Source: Bacillus cereus group sp. RP43 (GTDB taxonomy: Bacteria; Bacillota; Bacilli; Bacillales; Bacillaceae_G). From it: a DNA stretch of 64,000 bases. The notes under the pieces were generated by a model. The model was not told the origin of the DNA, made no database searches, and worked only from the letters and a program-made list of their open reading frames with translations. Position 1 is the stretch's first letter; each line of letters begins with the position of its first letter. The stretch covers positions 4,340,001-4,404,000 of the forward strand of contig NZ_JARVHQ010000001.1 in the NCBI RefSeq assembly GCF_040459645.1. The letters run 5' to 3'. Shown here piece by piece: positions 59,232 to 64,000 of the stretch. A program made the translations under genes and the position numbers.

Positions 59232-59834
59232 ATGTACAAGAAAATCGCAGTAAGTATGACTATGGCAGCATTATTGTGCGGGATATCTGTCTTTCCTGCT
59301 TCTGCTTCCGCTGCCACGCCAAAAGAAGTAACAATGCACCATCATAAGCCTATTTCAGAAGAAGAAATGCAGTCGCTCGAAAAACTCGGCTATAATAAAC
59401 ATGAAATTTGGAAAGCTGCCCACATTGCAAGAATAAGTAAAAAAGAAATTAAGGACGTTTTAGCTTACTATAAGCAAAATAAATCTTGGGAGAAAACAGC
59501 CGAGCATTTCGGTGTAGACCCAAGTAAATTGAAAAAGCATCATATGAATAAAGAAACGAAAAAAGCACTACTGCAAAAATTAGCAAATATGCAAAAGTCC
59601 ACACCAGATGGACTGAAACAAAAAATGAAAGAATATAACATTGGCTTACGCCAATTTACCGTGTTAACAATCATCTCTCAAAAAAGTAATACCCCTCTTG
59701 ACGATGTACTAAAAATGAAAAAAGATGGGATGGATATTAAACAAATTGCGGAAAAATTAAATGTTAAAAGAGAAGATATACGAGCAGAGATGATTAAATT
59801 AGTGAAGTCCATTAAAGAAAAGAAAACAAATTAA
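59232..59834 (+). CDS. Secreted helical repeat protein, unknown function
   Basis: A 200-residue protein with a signal peptide (~1-28, ASASA-AT). The mature part is helical and contains two similar modules: LGYNKHEIWKAAHIARISKKEIKDVLAYYKQNKSWEKTAEHFGVDPSKLK (~51-100) and YNIGLRQFTVLTIISQKSNTPLDDVLKMKKDGMDIKQIAEKLNVKREDIR (~137-187), given here only as landmarks in parts: YNKHEIWKAAHIA and GLRQFTVLTIIS. Each ends in a HTH-like AEHFGV/AEKLNV turn. No family was recognised. AGGAGG precedes the ATG. Confidence 0.72.
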   Translation: MYKKIAVSMTMAALLCGISVFPASASAATPKEVTMHHHKPISEEEMQSLEKLGYNKHEIWKAAHIARISKKEIKDVLAYYKQNKSWEKTAEHFGVDPSKLKKHHMNKETKKALLQKLANMQKSTPDGLKQKMKEYNIGLRQFTVLTIISQKSNTPLDDVLKMKKDGMDIKQIAEKLNVKREDIRAEMIKLVKSIKEKKTN

Positions 59835-59841
59835 CACGCCA

Positions 59842-59878
59842 AAAAGGAAGAGATATTCAATACTCTTCCTTTTCTTTA
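59842..59878 (+). terminator. Terminator after the secreted helical protein
   Basis: The stem AAAAGGAAGAG/CTCTTCCTTTT is followed by CTTTA. Confidence 0.75.
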
Positions 59879-59958
59879 TGAACTTTCAATTTTCAAGTAT
59901 AAATTCCCGTCTTTCCCAAAAACTAACATAAGAAAATGATGTAGTAAGGGGTGAGAAA

Positions 59959-61464
59959 ATGTTTCGTTTATCGTCTAAAAAGAAGAAAAAAACAATCTGT
60001 TCTATTCCGGAGTTTATCCATACTATGAAAGAATCGAGTGATTTCGTTTCTTATAACATCGTAGAAGATGGGACATTATGTTTGTTTTACTATAAATCTA
60101 CGGCTGAATCACTCCTCATTAATCGATTCATTTTAACACCTATAAAAAGAGAATTAGATCACATTGAAAATATAAGCGATATAGCAAATATCGTCACACT
60201 TGAGGAGATTATCACTGGCCCTACTATTGATGACATTCGTGAAAAATTATTAAGTGGGTATGTACTTATACAACTAAAAAATGATTCTCAAATCGCAGAA
60301 TATGCACTTATTCGTGCTGAAAGTTCCGTTTTAGGTACACGGTTATATAACGATACAGAAAATGAATATAGTGTCATCGGTCCAAAAGTTGGATTTGTTG
60401 AAAATATTGATACAAATATACACTTACTTCGCCGGAATATTGTAACGGAGCAATTAGTTTTCAAACAAGTTGTAGTTGGCTCTATATCAAAAACAAAAGT
60501 CGTAGTTGCTTACATCGAAGGCATTACGAATGAACAGCACGTTAATACTGCAATGCAGCGCCTACAAGACATTGACTTTGATGTTCCTTTCGATGCGACT
60601 ATGATTGAACAGTTTATTAGTGATAACAGCAACTCTCCCTTCCCTGTTTTACTCCCTACAGAGCGTTTAGATCGCTCCGTTTATGCATTATTGAATGGGG
60701 GAGTTGTCATTTTAACAGACGGTTCACCATATGCATTAGCTGGACCAGCGACATTACTCGATTTCTTCGTCTCTCCAGAAGATTATTATTTACCATGGAT
60801 AGCAGGCTCATTTCTTCGAATGGTTCGCTTCTTCGGAGCAGCATTCTCGCTATTTTCATCAGCTATTTATACAGCTGTATTAACGTATCACTATCAAATG
60901 ATTCCTGCGGATTTACTAGGTCCGATTATTTTTTCAAGAGCTAATGTACCCTTTCCGCCCATTTTAGAAGCACTTTTTTTAGAAATCACAATCGAATTGC
61001 TCCGTGAAGCTGGAGCACGATTACCTACAAAAGTTGGACAAACAATCGGCATCGTTGGCGGGATTGTAATTGGCCAAGCATCTGTTCAGGCTGCTTTAAC
61101 GAGTACCATTTTATTAATTGCAGTTGCTTTATCAGCACTCGCTTCTTTTACAACACCAACTGTAAAAATGTCTTCTACTATCCGGATACTACGATTTCCA
61201 CTTATTCTTTTAGCTGGTGCATTTGGGGGCTTAGGTCTCATTGTAGGATTCGTATTCATATTAGCTCATTTAATTCGCTTAAAATCACTTGGATCACCTT
61301 ATTTATTACCTTTATATCCATTTCGCGGTTTAGGGACAGCAGAGGGGCTCCTTCGCTTGCCATTTAGTCAAACTGCTGGACGTTCCTCTTTTCTAAGACC
61401 AAAAAAGAAATGGCGCTATGATCCGAACCAAGCGAAAGAAAAACGTGATGGTGAGGAAAAATGA
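59959..61464 (+). CDS. Germinant receptor A subunit (GerA/SpoVAF family)
   Basis: A 501-residue GerA-family protein. A cytoplasmic N-terminal domain (~1-250; VEDGTLCLFYYKS, GPKVGFVENIDTNIHLLRRNI) is followed by a membrane domain (~255-460) with the conserved PFPPILEALFLEITIELLREAGARLP (in part) segment. It lacks the long Gln/Asn-rich N-terminal extension of some B. cereus receptors. It forms the germinant receptor with the C and B subunits encoded next; the order A-C-B is that of gerK-type operons. The specific receptor name is not assigned. Ribosome site AAGGGGTGAG. Confidence 0.9.
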   Translation: MFRLSSKKKKKTICSIPEFIHTMKESSDFVSYNIVEDGTLCLFYYKSTAESLLINRFILTPIKRELDHIENISDIANIVTLEEIITGPTIDDIREKLLSGYVLIQLKNDSQIAEYALIRAESSVLGTRLYNDTENEYSVIGPKVGFVENIDTNIHLLRRNIVTEQLVFKQVVVGSISKTKVVVAYIEGITNEQHVNTAMQRLQDIDFDVPFDATMIEQFISDNSNSPFPVLLPTERLDRSVYALLNGGVVILTDGSPYALAGPATLLDFFVSPEDYYLPWIAGSFLRMVRFFGAAFSLFSSAIYTAVLTYHYQMIPADLLGPIIFSRANVPFPPILEALFLEITIELLREAGARLPTKVGQTIGIVGGIVIGQASVQAALTSTILLIAVALSALASFTTPTVKMSSTIRILRFPLILLAGAFGGLGLIVGFVFILAHLIRLKSLGSPYLLPLYPFRGLGTAEGLLRLPFSQTAGRSSFLRPKKKWRYDPNQAKEKRDGEEK

Positions 61465-62543
61465 AAAATATTTTATTATGCTTTGCTATTATCGTTTTAA
61501 TTTTCCAATCCGGATGTACACAACCGAATATAGTAGACACACAACGAATTATTCATGTGGGCGGCTTTGATATAACGAAAGACAAACAGTTTCGTGGGAC
61601 TATTCTCTATCCTGATTATACAAGAGATGTCCAGTCAAAGCCTCAAACACAGTCAACTACTGCCGGCACCATTGAAACAATTTCTTCACTTCTAAATGCC
61701 AAATCACCACATACTATCGCCGTGGGACAAATGCGTGTTGCCCTATTTGGAAAATCATTTGGTGAACAAGGTATTGGTGACATTATCAGCAACCTACAAC
61801 GTGATCCCAATATTGGTCGAGACGTACAACTGGCACTTGTAGATGGTTCAACCGAACATCTGCTCAAACATATTAAATCGAATGGATCACTATATTTATC
61901 TGATTTACTGGAGCAAAATATAGAAAACGAAACAATTCCGCGGACTGCTTTAAATATTTTTTTATATAACTATTATTCATCAGGATGCGATCCATTTCTT
62001 CCTTATATTAAAGTGGATGAAGACAAGTCTGCCTCCATTAAGGGACTCGCTTTTTTAAAAAAGGATAAAGTGCTTATGTATACAGATAAAAAAGGATCTT
62101 TTTTATTCAAATTACTCATTAATCCAACTAAAAATGGCCGTTACGAAGTTCCGATACGTCAAGGTAACCATAAAGGGTTAATTGCCACTCAAAACTTATC
62201 TGGAAAGAGCGTTTGTTACCTGACCGATACAGGTGACATACCGAAAATTCATATTCATCTCAAATTAAATGGACTCATAAAAAACACTCCAGATTGGCTT
62301 GATTTGACGAAGAAAGAGAATATAAAATATGTAAAAAAACATGTAGAAAAAACAATTGAAAAGCATCTAAACGAATTAATAAAACAATTCCAAGAAAAAG
62401 AGGTCGATCCGATAGGGATACGGGAAGAAATTCGTAGTCACTCGAGAAAATGGAGTATGAAAAAAATTCAAGAAATGTACCCTAATGTAGATGTTGCTGT
62501 TCACGTACAAATCAATGTTGTGCAATCTGGTATCGGAGAATAG
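61461..62543 (+). CDS. Germinant receptor C subunit (GerC lipoprotein)
   Basis: A 360-residue GerC-family lipoprotein. The signal peptide ends at Cys19 (FQSGC, with an unusual Gln at -3 of the lipobox). Conserved segments are RIIHVGGFDITKDKQFRGTILYP in parts and HTIAVGQMRVALFGKSF, GRDVQLALVDG. The C-terminal domain ends DVAVHVQINVVQSG. It is anchored to the outer face of the spore inner membrane. It overlaps the A gene by 4 bp (ATGA). Confidence 0.9.
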   Translation: MKNILLCFAIIVLIFQSGCTQPNIVDTQRIIHVGGFDITKDKQFRGTILYPDYTRDVQSKPQTQSTTAGTIETISSLLNAKSPHTIAVGQMRVALFGKSFGEQGIGDIISNLQRDPNIGRDVQLALVDGSTEHLLKHIKSNGSLYLSDLLEQNIENETIPRTALNIFLYNYYSSGCDPFLPYIKVDEDKSASIKGLAFLKKDKVLMYTDKKGSFLFKLLINPTKNGRYEVPIRQGNHKGLIATQNLSGKSVCYLTDTGDIPKIHIHLKLNGLIKNTPDWLDLTKKENIKYVKKHVEKTIEKHLNELIKQFQEKEVDPIGIREEIRSHSRKWSMKKIQEMYPNVDVAVHVQINVVQSGIGE

Positions 62544-62555
62544 TGAGGTGTTACA

Positions 62556-63665
62556 ATGGCTGAACAAAATAAAACAATGACTGTTTCCCCTTATTTCACA
62601 TTTCTTTTATTACACTCTCTTCAAATTGGAGTAGGTGTATTAGGATATCAACGCATTATTGCACAATATGCTGGTTATGATTCTTGGATTTCTCTTATTG
62701 TTGCGGGTATTATAACTCATATCGTACTGTTTTGTATGTTAAAAATGTTAGATAAAGATAATGATTTAATGACCATTCATACGACATGTTTTGGAAAATG
62801 GCTTGGAACTTTTTTGTCTATGTGCTTTGCTGCATATCTTCTCTTATTTTGCCTTACTGTGCTTCGTACATATATTGAAGTCATTCAAGTATGGGTCTTT
62901 CCTACAATTAAGCCATGGAAATTAACGTTCTTATTTTTACTCGTGACGTATTACGTAATAAAAGGTGGATTCCGCTCTGTAACAGGAATTTGTTTTTGGG
63001 GCGTCGTAATACCGATTTTCGTACTACTTTTCTTAGTGTTCCCTATGAAATATGCACATGTCCGTAACATTTTACCGATTCTTACCCATTCACCTGTAGA
63101 CATTCTATATTCAGCAAAATCATCTGCATTAGAATTTCTTGGATTTGAAGCAATTCTTATCTTTTATCCACTCATTAAAAAAGGAAAGTCACTACATAAA
63201 TGGGCACACGGTGGTATTGCCTTTACAACTATTTTATACGTAGTACTAGCAATCGTGTCCCTTATGTACTATAGCCAAGGACAACTCCATCATACAATTT
63301 GGCCAACATTAACGATGCTAAAAATCATTAAAGTTCCTTTTATCCAAAGATTTGAGTACATTATTATTTTTCTCTGGTTTCTTATTATTTTACCTAATCT
63401 TTGTTTAACCATTTGGTCTTCTTGTCGCATTAGTAAAACTTCCTTTCACATACCGTTTAAAATTACATTGCCACTTTTTATCGCAGCTATATTTATTTCA
63501 TCCTTATTTTTCACAAACCGTGAAAGCATCAATACATTAAATACAGTACTCTCTCAGGTTGGATTATATATTGTATACGCTTATATCCCAATCTTATTTC
63601 TATTCCATTCACTACGATGGCGCTTCAAAAATAAGTCGAAAGAATCTTCACCCAACGCACCATGA
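62556..63665 (+). CDS. Germinant receptor B subunit (GerB-type permease)
   Basis: A 369-residue, ten-helix APC-fold protein of the endospore germination permease family (HSLQIGVGVLGYQRIIAQYAGYDSW in parts: QIGVGVLGYQR, AGYDSWIS; LEFLGFEAILIFYPLI). It holds the germinant-binding site in GerA-type receptors. It starts 12 bp after the C subunit gene with GTGAGGTG upstream. It completes the tricistronic operon. Confidence 0.9.
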   Translation: MAEQNKTMTVSPYFTFLLLHSLQIGVGVLGYQRIIAQYAGYDSWISLIVAGIITHIVLFCMLKMLDKDNDLMTIHTTCFGKWLGTFLSMCFAAYLLLFCLTVLRTYIEVIQVWVFPTIKPWKLTFLFLLVTYYVIKGGFRSVTGICFWGVVIPIFVLLFLVFPMKYAHVRNILPILTHSPVDILYSAKSSALEFLGFEAILIFYPLIKKGKSLHKWAHGGIAFTTILYVVLAIVSLMYYSQGQLHHTIWPTLTMLKIIKVPFIQRFEYIIIFLWFLIILPNLCLTIWSSCRISKTSFHIPFKITLPLFIAAIFISSLFFTNRESINTLNTVLSQVGLYIVYAYIPILFLFHSLRWRFKNKSKESSPNAP

Positions 63666-63710
63666 TATTTGATACAATTTGATTAATACATGTGTAAAGG
63701 GGACAAGCGT

Positions 63711-64000
63711 ATGAAGAAATATGTATTTTCTTTACTTGCAGTACTGAGTTTAATTCTTGCTGGATGCGGAAGCACTGGTACAAATGAAAAAAAATCATCT
63801 GAATCAAAAGAAGAACATGATCATGCCACGCACACGCAGCAAGCTGACATTCAAGAAAAGACAAAAGGAGTCGACACACTTCCGACCTTCCTAAACAAGC
63901 TTGATCCACAAATGAAAGACATCTATACTGTCGCTGGACAAAATGCTGAACTATTGGATTGGATTCCTTGTTACTGCGGTTGTGGTGAAAGTGTAGGACA
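63711..64000 (+). CDS. PCYCGC-motif lipoprotein (truncated by window end)
   Basis: The frame is open from ATG (after AAAGGGG) to the end of the window, 96 codons. A lipoprotein signal ends LILAGC (Cys19), followed by a Ser/Glu/His-rich linker with DHATHTQQ. The family signature PCYCGCGESVG is visible at the end. PCYCGC lipoproteins are sporulation-associated in bacilli and may bind metal through the Cys/His motif. The C-terminal part is outside the window. Confidence 0.87.
   Translation, partial: MKKYVFSLLAVLSLILAGCGSTGTNEKKSSESKEEHDHATHTQQADIQEKTKGVDTLPTFLNKLDPQMKDIYTVAGQNAELLDWIPCYCGCGESVG

Noticed and set aside
59881..59958. Sigma-G promoter for the germinant receptor operon
   Set aside because: Expected biologically, but no -35/-10 pair with correct spacing could be found by eye.

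Overview
The window is a low-GC Firmicute chromosome and almost certainly comes from the Bacillus cereus group. Evidence: seven full or partial copies of the group-specific bcr1 repeat; an endospore-appendage (Ena, DUF3992) cluster; a cotJABC spore-coat operon; spoVR; a gerA-type germinant-receptor operon; and strong AGGAGG-type ribosome binding sites. No tRNA, rRNA, insertion sequence, prophage or CRISPR array is visible. Starts were re-chosen by Shine-Dalgarno spacing where the longest open frame looked too long.

Layout. 1-7.4 kb holds small regulators and exporters: an HxlR regulator, an MFS pump, a TetR regulator with a paired SMR pump, a MerR/short-chain dehydrogenase divergent pair, a GNAT acetyltransferase, and an Lrp/EamA divergent pair. 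A probable RsaE/RoxS-like small RNA lies at about 3.5 kb. 7.4-9.8 kb holds a small membrane protein and an MBL-fold/SnoaL/DoxX group around two related palindromes. 9.9-14.4 kb is the N-acetylmuramic acid recovery locus murR, murQ-murP-mupG. 14.4-20.6 kb holds an antiporter, an amino acid permease and a large secreted metallophosphoesterase. 21-25.9 kb is a spore-surface region: Ena subunits, a DUF1232-DedA operon behind a yybP-ykoY (Mn2+) riboswitch, DUF2935, and cotJABC.

26-33.4 kb holds BrnQ, an orphan pair of Opp-type permeases, a YwaF-like protein and a YknXYZ/MacAB-type exporter. 34-42.4 kb holds an SH3-3D wall protein with an Ala/Lys/Glu repeat, then a lactose/cellobiose-type PTS locus flanked by two further DUF871 (MupG-family) enzymes. 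42.8-50.5 kb holds an MFS pump, two MDR-type reductases, a Na/Pi symporter, an LCP wall ligase and a YbjN-like protein. 50.6-54.7 kb is a CstR-controlled sulfane-sulfur locus (TauE, DsrE, rhodaneses, TusA proteins, a rhodanese-MBL fusion). 54.9-56.9 kb is a MarR gene divergent from two DUF3238-like paralogues, with twin near-identical palindromes and overlapping promoters. 56.9-64 kb holds SpoVR, a nitroreductase, a secreted helical protein, the ger A-C-B operon and a truncated PCYCGC lipoprotein.

Regulation is unusually legible. Most regulators sit beside matching palindromes: TetR (four sites), MerR (19-bp-spacer promoter), MurR (promoter between two sites), CstR (four sites) and MarR (two sites). 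The riboswitch shows both aptamer and terminator. The least-described modules are the MarR/DUF3238 pair, the DUF871-PTS locus, and the Mn2+ riboswitch in front of DUF1232-DedA next to the Ena genes.
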